A DNA stretch of 64,000 nucleotides from Maribacter sp. ACAM166 (GTDB lineage Bacteria > Bacteroidota > Bacteroidia > Flavobacteriales > Flavobacteriaceae). Within the stretch, counting starts at the first letter, position 1; each line of letters starts with the position of its first letter. The notes under the pieces were generated by a model. It made no database searches and was not told the DNA's origin. It worked only from the letters and a program-made list of their open reading frames with translations. The stretch is from positions 1 to 64,000 of the forward strand of contig NZ_VAUW01000020.1 in the NCBI RefSeq assembly GCF_005771495.1, given 5' to 3'. A program made the position numbers and the translations under genes. This document shows, piece after piece, positions 18,405-29,619 of this stretch.

Positions 18405-18944
18405 TTACATTGTAATTGGAACGGCAACTCTTGTTTTATCCCATCCCATTACTAAATGAGCTCCGCCTTCAGCGTCTTTGAAGGCGATAGAGAATTCTTC
18501 AAGTGGTGTAATATCAGAACCATTAGGTACCGCTACGCGAGCAACATCAGAAGCTTCATCATAAAAGTAAGAACCCCATTGGTTTAAATTTTTATTTAAT
18601 ATAACAGTCCATTCTTTTTCGCCAGGTATGGTAAATAGTGAATAGGTGCCGGCTTTGACATCTTTTCCTCCAAATTTTACATCTTTGTAAAATGTAATTT
18701 CAGGAGCTTCATTTGCTCCAGTTCTCCAAACTTTACCTGTTGGAGCCAATTCTTCCATAGAACGACCTTTCAATTGTGGTCTTCCATAAATGATACGGAC
18801 TGTTTTTTCGGAAACCTTATAATCCGTAGGGTATGCTGCCATATCCATCGGACTTTTATCGATCCCTGAAAAATCTTGTGCAGTAGCAATAGTGGTTAAA
18901 ATCAAGGCAAATAGTAATGTTGCCAAGGTAGATACTCTTTTCAT
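18405..18944 (-). CDS. DUF2911 secreted protein
   Basis: A protein of 179 residues with a signal peptide (cleavage near ATAQD). The mature part matches the DUF2911 pattern common in Bacteroidota: DKSPMDMAAYP, IIYGRPQLKGR, LAPTGKVWRTGANEAPEITF, AGTYSLFTIPGEKEWTVILNK and WGSYFYDEASDVARV. Its function is not established; it is probably a small periplasmic or surface beta protein. It is monocistronic with a terminator directly behind it. Confidence 0.88.
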   Translation of the reverse strand: MKRVSTLATLLFALILTTIATAQDFSGIDKSPMDMAAYPTDYKVSEKTVRIIYGRPQLKGRSMEELAPTGKVWRTGANEAPEITFYKDVKFGGKDVKAGTYSLFTIPGEKEWTVILNKNLNQWGSYFYDEASDVARVAVPNGSDITPLEEFSIAFKDAEGGAHLVMGWDKTRVAVPITM

Positions 18945-19178
18945 AAAAATTATTTTTCATAAAATTAAGCAGATCCTGTGAGTATATTTGGTAAAATGGC
19001 GTTAAATTTTGACTCATTACAGTATAGCATGCGCTAAGGATTATTTGATAAGTCTTACTTCGAATTATAAGTGTAAATTCAATTTAAACTTATAATATGT
19101 AAGTAAAATGATTATTTATGTTTCGTAATTGGAAGTATAAATCGATATTTGTATTCAAATTGATATAATAATAAGATT

Positions 19179-20852
19179 ATGTGTGGAATAGTATGTGCAT
19201 TTGATGTTAAGGAAAGTACAGAGTCTCTTAGACCTCAACTACTGGAAATGTCGAAGAAAATAAGACATAGAGGTCCGGATTGGAGTGGTATCTATGCTGA
19301 TGATAAAGCGATTTTAGCGCATGAAAGATTAGCGATTGTTGATCCAGCTTCTGGAAAACAACCGTTGTTGAGTCCGAACGGTAAATTGGTATTAGCTGCC
19401 AATGGAGAAATATACAACCATAGAGAGTTGCGTAAGCAGTTTGAAGGTAAATATGAATTTCAGACAGAATCTGATTGTGAAGTTATATTGGCTTTATATC
19501 AAGAAAAAGGAGTTGACTTTTTAGATGATATGAATGGCATATTTGGGTTTGCTATATATGATGCTGAGAAGGATGAATACTTTGTAGCACGTGACCATAT
19601 GGGGGTTATTCCATTATATATGGGTTGGGACAAGAACGGAACATTCTATGTAGCTTCAGAATTAAAAGCATTAGAAGGTACGTGTACTAAAATCGAATTA
19701 TTTCCTCCAGGTCATTACTTACATAGTTCAGATGGACAGTTGAAAAAGTGGTATTCTAGAGATTGGATGGAGTATGATGCAGTAAAGGATAATGAAACTA
19801 GTATTCAGGAGATTAAGGAAGCGTTAGAGGCTGCGGTGCATCGTCAATTGATGTCCGATGTACCTTATGGTGTATTGCTTTCTGGAGGATTGGATTCTTC
19901 TGTTACATCTGCAATTGCTAAAAAATATGCACAGAAGAGAATAGAATCAGGAGATACGACAGATGCTTGGTGGCCACAATTACACTCTTTTTCAGTAGGA
20001 CTTGATGGCTCACCAGATTTGGCAGCTGCCCAAATAGTTGCAGATCATATAGGAACGGTTCACCACGAAATCAAGTTTACCATACAAGAGGGGCTTGATG
20101 CAATAAAGGATGTGGTTTACAACTTGGAAACTTATGATGTTACCACCATTCGTGCTTCTACGCCTATGTATTTAATGGCACGTGTCATCAAATCTATGGG
20201 TATCAAAATGGTATTGTCGGGTGAAGGTGCAGATGAATTGTTTGGAGGGTATTTATATTTTCATAAAGCTCCTAATGCTAAAGAATTTCATGAAGAGACG
20301 GTACGTAAACTAAGTAAACTGCATATGTACGATTGTTTGCGAGCAAACAAATCATTGGCATCTTGGGGTATTGAAGGAAGAGTGCCATTTTTGGATAAGG
20401 AATTTATTGATGTTGCCATGCGTATTAACCCACAAGATAAAATGATTAATGGTGAACGTATGGAGAAATGGGTAGTGAGAAAAGCCTTTGAAGAAATGTT
20501 ACCTGAAAGTGTAGCTTGGAGACAAAAAGAACAATTCTCTGATGGTGTTGGTTATAGTTGGATCGATACGTTGAAGGTGGTTGTAAATGACGAAGTAAGT
20601 GATGAACAATTAGCGAACGCCAAATTCAGATTCCCGCTTCAGACACCAACTTCAAAAGAAGAATTTTACTATCGTTCAATATTTCAAGAGCATTTCCCAT
20701 CAGATGCGGCAGCATTATGTGTGCCACAAGAAGCTTCTGTAGCCTGTAGCACTCAAATTGCTTTAGAGTGGGATGAAGCGTTTAAAAATATGAACGATCC
20801 TTCTGGTAGAGCAGTTGCAAACGTACATAGTGATGCATACGTTAAACAATAG
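19179..20852 (+). CDS. asnB: Asparagine synthase B (glutamine-hydrolysing)
   Basis: A protein of 557 residues that converts aspartate, glutamine and ATP to asparagine and glutamate. The N-terminal nucleophile is Cys2 (MCGIVCAFD), with the glutaminase motifs RHRGPDWSG and AANGEIYNH. The synthetase domain has the pyrophosphate loop SGGLDSSV at ~236 and GEGADELFGGY. The length and layout match the E. coli AsnB type. It has its own terminator. The 230 bases upstream are AT-rich, and I see no clear operator there. Confidence 0.95.
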   Translation: MCGIVCAFDVKESTESLRPQLLEMSKKIRHRGPDWSGIYADDKAILAHERLAIVDPASGKQPLLSPNGKLVLAANGEIYNHRELRKQFEGKYEFQTESDCEVILALYQEKGVDFLDDMNGIFGFAIYDAEKDEYFVARDHMGVIPLYMGWDKNGTFYVASELKALEGTCTKIELFPPGHYLHSSDGQLKKWYSRDWMEYDAVKDNETSIQEIKEALEAAVHRQLMSDVPYGVLLSGGLDSSVTSAIAKKYAQKRIESGDTTDAWWPQLHSFSVGLDGSPDLAAAQIVADHIGTVHHEIKFTIQEGLDAIKDVVYNLETYDVTTIRASTPMYLMARVIKSMGIKMVLSGEGADELFGGYLYFHKAPNAKEFHEETVRKLSKLHMYDCLRANKSLASWGIEGRVPFLDKEFIDVAMRINPQDKMINGERMEKWVVRKAFEEMLPESVAWRQKEQFSDGVGYSWIDTLKVVVNDEVSDEQLANAKFRFPLQTPTSKEEFYYRSIFQEHFPSDAAALCVPQEASVACSTQIALEWDEAFKNMNDPSGRAVANVHSDAYVKQ

Positions 20853-20887
20853 GTTGAGTTTGAATTAGTCAATGTTTCTATTGTAAA

Positions 20888-20918
20888 AAGCCCGTCTAAT
20901 TTTAGACGGGCTTACTTT
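20888..20918. terminator. Bidirectional terminator between asnB and the CsbD gene
   Basis: An 11-bp perfect stem AAGCCCGTCTA / TAGACGGGCTT with loop ATTT, flanked by A and T runs; it serves both convergent genes. Confidence 0.9.
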
Positions 20919-20932
20919 TTAATTTAGATAGA

Positions 20933-21118
20933 CTACAATTCGTTAATCATTTTCTTTAATTTTTCTTTAGACTCACCAGTCTTCTCTTGTATTCTACCTA
21001 GTAGCTCATCAGATTTTCCTTCTGCGTAAGTCAGGTCGTCATCTGTTAAGTCAGCATATTTTTGTTTAAGCTTCCCTTTTGCAATGTTCCATTTTCCTTT
21101 AAATTGCTCTTCATTCAT
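20933..21118 (-). CDS. CsbD-family stress protein
   Basis: A small protein of 61 residues, highly charged, matching the CsbD family throughout: NEEQFKGKWNIAKGKLKQKY, LTDDDLTYAEGKSDELLGRIQ. CsbD-like proteins are general-stress-induced in other bacteria; their molecular role is unknown. It is monocistronic and shares a terminator with asnB. Confidence 0.9.
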   Translation of the reverse strand: MNEEQFKGKWNIAKGKLKQKYADLTDDDLTYAEGKSDELLGRIQEKTGESKEKLKKMINEL

Positions 21119-21399
21119 GATACTTTAATTTTAGGATTAGAATGCTAAATTAACATCAATAAATAAAGGAAATCTTAATATTCATCCCATTTTTCGGATA
21201 GCGTTCAGATTATTTTTAATACAGTCAATTCTCGGCTTTTATTATTAAAAAATTAACTTTTAGAATCACTGTTTTTAGGGTGAATAAAAGCTAATTTAAA
21301 TGTAGGGCTCTATTTTGTAAATTCAATTGTAGTTGCAAATCTAAGATTAACGATAAAAATGAATAGAACATTTATTATAAAGTAAGTTTTAAGGTCTAA

Positions 21400-21479
21400 T
21401 TTTCCACAATGATTGTTGATAACTTGCTCTTGCCTAGTGACTAGGAACGTCATAGTTCATAGGGTATTCCGTATATTTG
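21400..21479 (+). promoter_or_regulatory. gyrB upstream control region: DnaA-box pair, palindrome, -7 element
   Basis: In the 399-base gap before gyrB I see three ordered signals. TTTTCCACA (21400-21408) fits the DnaA-box consensus, and TGTTGATAA (21414-21422) is an inverted near-match. CCTAGTGACTAGG (21433-21445) is a perfect 13-base palindrome. TATATTTG (21472-21479) fits the Bacteroidota -7 element TAnnTTTG, but no TTG sits at the normal -33 distance. The first 280 bases of the gap (21119-21399) are AT-rich, and I see nothing else in them. Confidence 0.45.
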
Positions 21480-21502
21480 TAAGATTGCAAAATTTGAAGT
21501 AA

Positions 21503-23458
<1,956 letters not shown>

Positions 23459-23477
23459 AAATCACTACTTACACAAC

Positions 23478-23507
23478 AAAAACCTGCGCCTACAGCGCAG
23501 GTTTTTT
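23478..23507 (+). terminator. gyrB terminator
   Basis: AAAAACCTGCGC / GCGCAGGTTTTTT with loop CTACA; very strong. Confidence 0.93.
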
Positions 23508-23529
23508 AGTTTTGTATAAAATTTTAAAG

Positions 23530-24546
23530 ATGAAGAATTTACTTGTATTTGTTTTTATAGGGAGTTGCTTGAACGCTAGCGCTCAATCAGATTTTAATAA
23601 TGTATTTGCTGCAGGTGTTGAAGATGCTGAACGATTTACAACAGATTATTTGAATCCACTCTCAGAAAGTGTGGTTTACAGTATATCAACTGGATGGTAC
23701 AACACTGCTGATGCAAAACCATTAGGCGGATTTGAAATTTCAATTATTGGAAACATTACCGGATTTAAAAATAAGTCGGATAAAAAAACATTTATTCTTG
23801 ATCCTAATGATTACGAAAATCTTGATTTTGAGGATAACCCAGGTGTTGCAAGAGAAGTATCTACTGCATTGGGAGATATTGCTGGGGTAAACGTACTTGT
23901 GGAAGGTGAAGTTGCTGGTCTTACTGTTAGAGAAACTTTTGAATTACCATCAGGACTTTCAGGTGAAGGTATTGATTTTGTTCCTTCAGGATATATCCAA
24001 GCTAGTGTTGGTCTAATTAAGGGTACGGAAATCAAAGCAAGGTTTCTTCCTAAGATGGAGTATGAAGATGCATCCATTGGTTTAATAGGGTTCGGGATTC
24101 AACACGATTTCACTAAGCTATTACCGGCGGATAAAGTACTACCGGTAGCTATTTCAGCAGTAATTGGATATACCAGTATTTCGGGAGATTATGATTTGAC
24201 CAATGCAGCGTTAATAGAAGGAGAAAATCAACGAATTGAAGCGAGGATAAACAGTTGGGCTTTTAGTGGTGTCGTATCTACCAAATTGCCAATTATTAAC
24301 TTTTACGGTGGTTTAGGGTATGTTTCGGGAAAGTCTGTGACAAATGTTTTAGGAACATATAGGGTTACTGAAGGTCCATTTATATCAGAAACGTATGTTG
24401 ACCCATTCTCAATCACCAAAAAGGTAAGTGGTGTGACTGGAACAATAGGAACGAAACTTAAGGTAGGTTTCTTTAGGTTAAACGCAGAATATAATTTAGG
24501 CGAGTTTAATACTGCAACAGTTGGTGTTAATTTCGGTTTCAGATAA
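23530..24546 (+). CDS. DUF6588-family outer-membrane protein
   Basis: A protein of 338 residues from ATG at 23530, with a signal peptide ending near NASAQ; an upstream in-frame TTG at 23512 would lie right after the gyrB terminator and is unlikely. The mature chain is rich in alternating beta strands (VVYSISTGWYNT, ASVGLIKGTEIKARFLP, FYGGLGYVSGKS) and ends in phenylalanine-arginine after a VNFGF strand, as expected for a small outer-membrane barrel. It matches the DUF6588 family of Bacteroidota, of unknown function. Confidence 0.75.
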   Translation: MKNLLVFVFIGSCLNASAQSDFNNVFAAGVEDAERFTTDYLNPLSESVVYSISTGWYNTADAKPLGGFEISIIGNITGFKNKSDKKTFILDPNDYENLDFEDNPGVAREVSTALGDIAGVNVLVEGEVAGLTVRETFELPSGLSGEGIDFVPSGYIQASVGLIKGTEIKARFLPKMEYEDASIGLIGFGIQHDFTKLLPADKVLPVAISAVIGYTSISGDYDLTNAALIEGENQRIEARINSWAFSGVVSTKLPIINFYGGLGYVSGKSVTNVLGTYRVTEGPFISETYVDPFSITKKVSGVTGTIGTKLKVGFFRLNAEYNLGEFNTATVGVNFGFR

Positions 24547-24587
24547 ATAATACGGGGCTATTAAAAAAAATATTTAAACGTATTGAA

Positions 24588-24637
24588 ATAGAAAAATATC
24601 GATAAAATTGTCCTCAATCTTGTCGATATTTTTCTAT
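24588..24637. terminator. Very long 23-bp terminator-like hairpin
   Basis: Arms 24588-24610 and 24615-24637 pair over 23 positions, with one T-G wobble and one A-C mismatch, around the loop TCCT. A and T runs sit within the arms. It is probably the terminator of the DUF6588 gene, although it is unusually long. Confidence 0.75.
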
Positions 24638-24660
24638 TAATTCTCTGATAAAATGTACTT

Positions 24661-24765
24661 TATCAACTATCAACTATCAACTATCAACTATCAACTATCA
24701 ACTATCAACTATCAACTATCAACTATCAACTATCAACTATCAACTATCAACTATCAACTATCAAC
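24661..24765 (+). repeat. Perfect heptamer tandem array, 15 x TATCAAC
   Basis: Fifteen exact copies with no interruption, in the gap between the DUF6588 gene and the small lipoprotein gene and flanked on each side by a terminator hairpin. As a circular word (CTATCAA) it differs from the array at 4177 (CTAACAA) by one base. It is free of stop codons in all plus-strand frames but is not part of a gene. No spacers, so not CRISPR. Confidence 0.97.
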
Positions 24766-24809
24766 CCTTTTGCTTAGTGTAGTCTAAGGGGTCAATAAAT
24801 GAGTATATA

Positions 24810-24845
24810 AAAAAGCCTGCCTAGATTGCTCTAGACAGACTTTTT
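24810..24845 (-). terminator. Terminator of the small lipoprotein gene
   Basis: Stem AAAAAGCCTGCCTAGA with TCTAGACAGACTTTTT (two G-T wobbles) and loop TTGC, just past the stop of the minus-strand gene; the A run on the plus strand supplies its U tract. Confidence 0.85.
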
Positions 24846-24867
24846 CCCATGGCCCTGTTAAAATCGT

Positions 24868-25245
24868 TCATTCCCTGGTTGCCAATGTGCCACCTTCACT
24901 GTTTGTAAGGTATATGCCATCTTCAACGTTTAAAATAGAGAAAACATGAGTAGGTTTGCCTTCAAGACCTCTATACTCTATGGTATATGTATCGTCTTGT
25001 CTAGACCATTTAAAATCTGTTTTGAGGGTTGTTGTTGCGCCGCTTATTTCGTGATATCTACCTAAATATACATCGTTGAAAATCCATTCTTTTCGAACAG
25101 CCTGTTTTGATGATTTTTCTGAAGCCACAATTTTTGATTGTGACCATATCCCGATAATAGGGTCATTGTTCTGTTCTATCCTAGAACAGTTGGCTAGAAA
25201 TATAATGGCGCATATAGCCATTAAAGAGAGAAGCTTTTTAGTCAT
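24868..25245 (-). CDS. Small lipocalin-like lipoprotein
   Basis: A protein of 125 residues from ATG at 25245 with a lipoprotein signal (ICAIIFLANC). After the cysteine comes IIGIWSQSKIVAS, then short beta strands (KEWIFNDVYLGRY, TDFKWSRQDDTYTIEY), as in Bacteroidota lipocalin-like lipoproteins that begin with a G.W motif. The function is unknown. A longer in-frame start at 25386 would add a basic leader before the signal and is unlikely. Confidence 0.7.
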   Translation of the reverse strand: MTKKLLSLMAICAIIFLANCSRIEQNNDPIIGIWSQSKIVASEKSSKQAVRKEWIFNDVYLGRYHEISGATTTLKTDFKWSRQDDTYTIEYRGLEGKPTHVFSILNVEDGIYLTNSEGGTLATRE

Positions 25246-25538
25246 AAGTAGGTTACTATTTTTTTTAGGATTTGGGATCCATAGTTTATAACGTGACGAA
25301 TGTCGCGTTATTATTAAAATTCGATGTACGGTATCAATTTTCCGATATCTTCGTTGAATAGTCTTTTTTTTTAACACGACCTGCATTTTATCGATGATTT
25401 TATAGTAACTGAGAGGTAATTAAATGGGCCGTTCTAGACTATTTTTCATCAATAAATACCTATTTTTGAAATGAAAAATCAATATAATAAGGTGGAACAA
25501 GTCCATTTTATAAATAATAATTCATAAAACAGATTTAC

Positions 25539-26465
25539 ATGAAAGTTACAGTAGTTGGTGCAGGCGCAGTTGGTGCTAGTTGTGCAGAATACATTGCTAT
25601 TAAAGATTTTGCTTCTGAAGTGGTTGTTTTGGACATTAAAGAAGGATATGCGGAAGGAAAAGCCATGGACTTGATGCAAACCGCATCGTTGAATGGATTT
25701 GATACTAAAATTACAGGTAGTACCAATGATTATGCTAAAACTGCTGATAGTCATATAGCTGTGATTACTTCTGGTATTCCAAGAAAACCAGGTATGACCA
25801 GAGAAGAATTGATTGGTATAAATGCTGGTATTGTGAAAACAGTTTCTAGGAACCTTATAGAACATTCACCAAATGTTATCATTATTGTAGTTAGCAATCC
25901 TATGGATACGATGACTTATTTGGTACATAAAACTACAGGTTTACCTAAGAATAGAATTATTGGAATGGGTGGTGCGTTAGATAGTGCTCGGTTTAAATAT
26001 CGTTTAGCAGAAGCCATGGAAGCTCCAATTTCAGATATCGACGGTATGGTAATTGGTGGTCATAGTGATACGGGTATGGTGCCATTAACTTCGCATGCTA
26101 CCAGAAACAGTATTCGAGTTTCTGAATTTTTATCGGAAGATAGACTGCAACAAGTTGCTGATGATACTAAAGTTGGTGGAGCAACATTGACAAAACTTTT
26201 AGGTACAAGTGCTTGGTATGCACCGGGTGCTGCAGTGTCTTCAATGGTACAAGCTATTGCGTGTGACCAGAGAAAAATGTTCCCTTGTTCAACAATGTTA
26301 GAAGGTGAATACGGTTTAAACGACATATGTATAGGGGTTCCTGTTATATTAGGAAAAAATGGAATTGAAAGAATAGTCGAAATTCCACTTAGTGACGCAG
26401 AGAAAAACAAAATGAAAGAAAGTGCAGAAGGTGTAACAAAAACCAACGGCCTGCTTGATTTTTAA
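25539..26465 (+). CDS. mdh: Malate dehydrogenase
   Basis: A protein of 308 residues, the LDH-like NAD-dependent malate dehydrogenase of the TCA cycle. The nucleotide-binding loop is VVGAGAVGAS, the adenine-ribose acidic residue is in VVLDIKEG, the substrate arginines are in SGIPRKPGMTREEL, and the catalytic histidine is in IGGHSDTGMVPL (many homologues read GGHGD here). The length is normal. A TATTTTTG element at 25461-25468, 70 bases upstream, could be the -7 box, but a clear TTG partner is missing. A terminator follows. Confidence 0.95.
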   Translation: MKVTVVGAGAVGASCAEYIAIKDFASEVVVLDIKEGYAEGKAMDLMQTASLNGFDTKITGSTNDYAKTADSHIAVITSGIPRKPGMTREELIGINAGIVKTVSRNLIEHSPNVIIIVVSNPMDTMTYLVHKTTGLPKNRIIGMGGALDSARFKYRLAEAMEAPISDIDGMVIGGHSDTGMVPLTSHATRNSIRVSEFLSEDRLQQVADDTKVGGATLTKLLGTSAWYAPGAAVSSMVQAIACDQRKMFPCSTMLEGEYGLNDICIGVPVILGKNGIERIVEIPLSDAEKNKMKESAEGVTKTNGLLDF

Positions 26466-26493
26466 ATTCATAATCAAAGTGTTAGTACAAGTA

Positions 26494-26540
26494 AAGCCAT
26501 CTGGTTTCCATGGAATTAGGTGCTAGATGGCTTCCTTTTT
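26494..26540 (+). terminator. mdh terminator
   Basis: AAGCCATCT pairs with AGATGGCTT around a 22-base loop that contains its own TTCCATGGAA palindrome; CCTTTTT follows. Confidence 0.75.
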
Positions 26541-26559
26541 ACAATTACTTCTAAATATA

Positions 26560-26590
26560 TTGCCAAATCTTAGGGTAAATCATATATTTG
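26560..26590 (+). promoter_or_regulatory. secDF promoter
   Basis: TTG at 26560-26562 and TATATTTG at 26583-26590, spaced 20 bases: a full match to the Bacteroidota housekeeping promoter. Transcription should start near 26597, giving a leader of about 35 bases. Confidence 0.8.
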
Positions 26591-26630
26591 CACGCTGTTA
26601 TAAAAAGCGTTCATAAAATTCTCATAACCA

Positions 26631-29600
26631 ATGCAAAATAAAGGACTTATAAAGCTTTTTGCTTTATTATTCGGGTTAGTAAGTATCTATCAGCTATCCT
26701 ATACTTTCATAACGAGTAAAGTAGAAAAAGAAGCTACTGTCTTCGCCACAAGCCGTATACCGCAGGCAGAAGAGGGTCATGTAGCAAAAAGAGAGGTCGT
26801 ATATAATAACTATCTCGATTCAATTGGCAACAATACTATTCTTGGGTACACCAGTTATCATGAGGCCAAAGAGAAAGAATTGAACAAAGGTCTTGACCTT
26901 AAAGGTGGTATCAACGTAACACTTCAAATTTCAGTTAAGGACATCCTTAAAGGGTTAGCTAACAATACCAAGAGCCCTGTTTTCAATAAAGCCTTGGCTG
27001 ATGCCGATACCGCAACAAAAGATAGTGATGATACCTACATTGAATTGTTTTTCGAATCATTTGATAAAATTAAAGGCGAAGCAAAACTAGCTTCTCCAGA
27101 AATCTTCGCAAACAAAGGTCTTAGTGATGAGGTTAACTTTCAAATGTCAGATGATGATGTTAAACCTATTATTAGAAGAAAGATTGATGAGTCGATTGTT
27201 TCTGCTTTTGAAGTATTGAGAGAACGTATCGATGGATTTGGTGTTACGCAACCTAATATTCAAAGAGAGGGAAATTCTGGTCGTATTTTAGTTGAATTGC
27301 CAGGAGCTAGAGATATTGCCCGTGCTCAAGACTTATTGTCAAGTACTGCACAATTAGAGTTCTGGGAAACGTATAAGCAAAATAATACGAGTTTTAGTAC
27401 GTTCTTGATTCAGGCGAACGAGAAACTGAAGGGTATTGTAGAGGTGGAGGCTCCTAAGCAAATCAAGGAAGAATCAGAGTTAGATTCGTTGTTATCTGAT
27501 GTTTCAGCAGATTCATTGGATTTGGTTACACAGGTAAATCCATTATATGAGTTATTGATTCCTGCTAATCCAGGAAGTAATGCAATGTTCCGTGCGGCTA
27601 TTAAGGATTCCGCAACAATTGGTTCTTATTTAAGAATGCCAGAGATTAGAAGATTATTACCTGCAGATATTCAATTCACCAAATTTGTTTGGGAAAGACC
27701 TTCAACGGAAGATACTGAAGTAATTGATTTATATGCTTTAAAATCTAACCGTGAGGGTACGCCTAGAATAAGTGGAGATGTAGTTAGTGATGCAAGAGCA
27801 GATTTCGATCAGTTTAGTAAGCCTGCTGTTTCAATGACCATGAACACCAAAGGTGCTAAGGAATGGGAAAAATTAACAGGCGATGCATATACCAATCAAA
27901 CAGGTATTGCTATCGTTTTAGATAATAAGGTATATACTGCTCCAGGTGTTTCATCTGGTCCTATATCAGGTGGACGTTCTGAAATTACAGGAAACTTCAC
28001 CGTTAATGAAACAAAAGATATTTCGAATGTTCTTAGAGCTGGTAAACTTCCAGCTTCTGCAGAAATTATTCAATCAGAGATTGTTGGTCCTTCTTTAGGT
28101 CAAGAAGCTATTGATAGTGGTTTTATGTCTTTCTTAATCGCAATGGCTATTGTGTTGTTGTGGATGATTGCTTATTATGGTAAAGCAGGTGCTTTCGCAG
28201 ATATCGCTTTGCTCTTGAACATCATGTTGATTTTCGGTGTATTGACCAGCTTAAATGCAGTGTTGACCTTACCTGGTATTGCAGGTATCGTTTTAACCAT
28301 TGGTATGTCTGTGGATGCTAACGTACTTATCTTTGAGCGTATCAAAGAAGAGTTAGCAAAAGGAAAAGGAAAGAGCCAAGCCGTTGCAGATGGTTTTGGA
28401 AATGCACTATCCTCTATTTTAGATGCGAACATTACTACAGGCCTAACAGCGATTATATTATTCATTTTTGGTTCAGGCCCTATTAAGGGATTTGCAACTA
28501 CATTATTAATTGGTATTATCACTTCGCTTTTCACAGCTATATTTATTACGCGTTTACTGGCAGATTGGTATATAAGTGGAAAAGGAAGAAGTTTAGATTT
28601 CTCTACAGGATTAACTAAAAATCTTTTTAAGAATGTCAGTATTGATTTCTTGATTAAAAGAAAGATAGCTTACATTTTGTCTACTATTCTAGTTGCAATA
28701 GGATTGTTCTCTTTATTATTCGGACAAGGATTGCAGCAGGGTGTTGATTTTATTGGTGGACGTTCTTATATTGTTCGTTTTGAACAAGCTGTCAATCCTT
28801 CTGAAATTACATCTGAATTGAATACCGTTTTTGGAAGTGGTACTAATGTGAAAACTTATGGTGAGTCTAACCAGGTTAAAATAACAACTCCTTATAAAGT
28901 TGATGTTGAAGGAATTGAAGTTGACGCAGAAATTCAGGATAAACTATACACAAGTCTTCAAAAATACTTACCAGATGGAATGAGCAAAGATGCCTTTACA
29001 TTAGGTGGCGTGCACGAGGAAGCTATAGGTATTTTGCAAGCTGTAAAAGTTGGACCAACCATTGCCGATGATATCAAGAATAATGCTTTCTTGGCTATTT
29101 TAGGATCTCTAGCAGTAGTGTTCCTTTATATCTTATTCAGATTTAGAAGATGGCAATTCTCATTAGGTGCAGTAGTTGCTGTATTCCACGATGTATTGAT
29201 TGTACTTGGAATTTTCTCTATATTCGGTAAACTAATGCCTTTTAATATGGAAATTGATCAGGCTTTTATTGCAGCGATATTAACGGTAATTGGTTATTCA
29301 TTGAACGATACCGTGGTTGTGTTTGACCGTATACGTGAAACATTGGCAGAACGCGGCTGGAAAGGTGGTGAGAATATTAACTACGCTATAAACAGTACGT
29401 TAAGTAGAACATTGAATACGTCTTTGACCACGTTGGTCGTTCTATTGACCATCTTTATATTTGGAGGTGAATCTTTACGAGGATTCATGTTTGCAATGAT
29501 TATTGGTGTTGTTGTAGGAACCTACTCATCGGTGTTTATTGCTACTCCTGTAATGTTTGATGCTTTAAGTAAAAAGATTACATCTGGAAGTGAAAAATAA
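26631..29600 (+). CDS. secDF: Protein translocase SecDF (fused SecD and SecF)
   Basis: A protein of 989 residues joining both accessory subunits of the Sec translocase, which use the proton gradient to pull proteins out across the inner membrane. The SecD part (1 to ~660) has one N-terminal membrane segment, the GLDLKGGINVTLQI motif near 92, a large periplasmic domain and a five-helix bundle (GMSVDANVLIFERIKEE). The SecF part (~670-989) starts with a membrane helix and GVDFIGGRSYIVRF, and ends with the bundle carrying GYSLNDTVVVFDRIRE. Fusion is normal in Bacteroidota. Confidence 0.96.
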   Translation: MQNKGLIKLFALLFGLVSIYQLSYTFITSKVEKEATVFATSRIPQAEEGHVAKREVVYNNYLDSIGNNTILGYTSYHEAKEKELNKGLDLKGGINVTLQISVKDILKGLANNTKSPVFNKALADADTATKDSDDTYIELFFESFDKIKGEAKLASPEIFANKGLSDEVNFQMSDDDVKPIIRRKIDESIVSAFEVLRERIDGFGVTQPNIQREGNSGRILVELPGARDIARAQDLLSSTAQLEFWETYKQNNTSFSTFLIQANEKLKGIVEVEAPKQIKEESELDSLLSDVSADSLDLVTQVNPLYELLIPANPGSNAMFRAAIKDSATIGSYLRMPEIRRLLPADIQFTKFVWERPSTEDTEVIDLYALKSNREGTPRISGDVVSDARADFDQFSKPAVSMTMNTKGAKEWEKLTGDAYTNQTGIAIVLDNKVYTAPGVSSGPISGGRSEITGNFTVNETKDISNVLRAGKLPASAEIIQSEIVGPSLGQEAIDSGFMSFLIAMAIVLLWMIAYYGKAGAFADIALLLNIMLIFGVLTSLNAVLTLPGIAGIVLTIGMSVDANVLIFERIKEELAKGKGKSQAVADGFGNALSSILDANITTGLTAIILFIFGSGPIKGFATTLLIGIITSLFTAIFITRLLADWYISGKGRSLDFSTGLTKNLFKNVSIDFLIKRKIAYILSTILVAIGLFSLLFGQGLQQGVDFIGGRSYIVRFEQAVNPSEITSELNTVFGSGTNVKTYGESNQVKITTPYKVDVEGIEVDAEIQDKLYTSLQKYLPDGMSKDAFTLGGVHEEAIGILQAVKVGPTIADDIKNNAFLAILGSLAVVFLYILFRFRRWQFSLGAVVAVFHDVLIVLGIFSIFGKLMPFNMEIDQAFIAAILTVIGYSLNDTVVVFDRIRETLAERGWKGGENINYAINSTLSRTLNTSLTTLVVLLTIFIFGGESLRGFMFAMIIGVVVGTYSSVFIATPVMFDALSKKITSGSEK

Positions 29601-29619
29601 TATATACTAACTCAATGCT

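Noticed and set aside
24661-24765. CRISPR array or coding repeat (YQLSTIN in all plus frames)
   Set aside because: No spacers, no start codon or ribosome-binding context, and terminators on both sides.
25479-25865. Minus-strand frame opposite the start of mdh
   Set aside because: Cys/Asn/Phe/Ser-rich antisense of a well-supported gene; no start context or family.
25539-26465. Lactate dehydrogenase instead of malate dehydrogenase
   Set aside because: The substrate loop with two arginines (RKPGMTR) is of the malate type.
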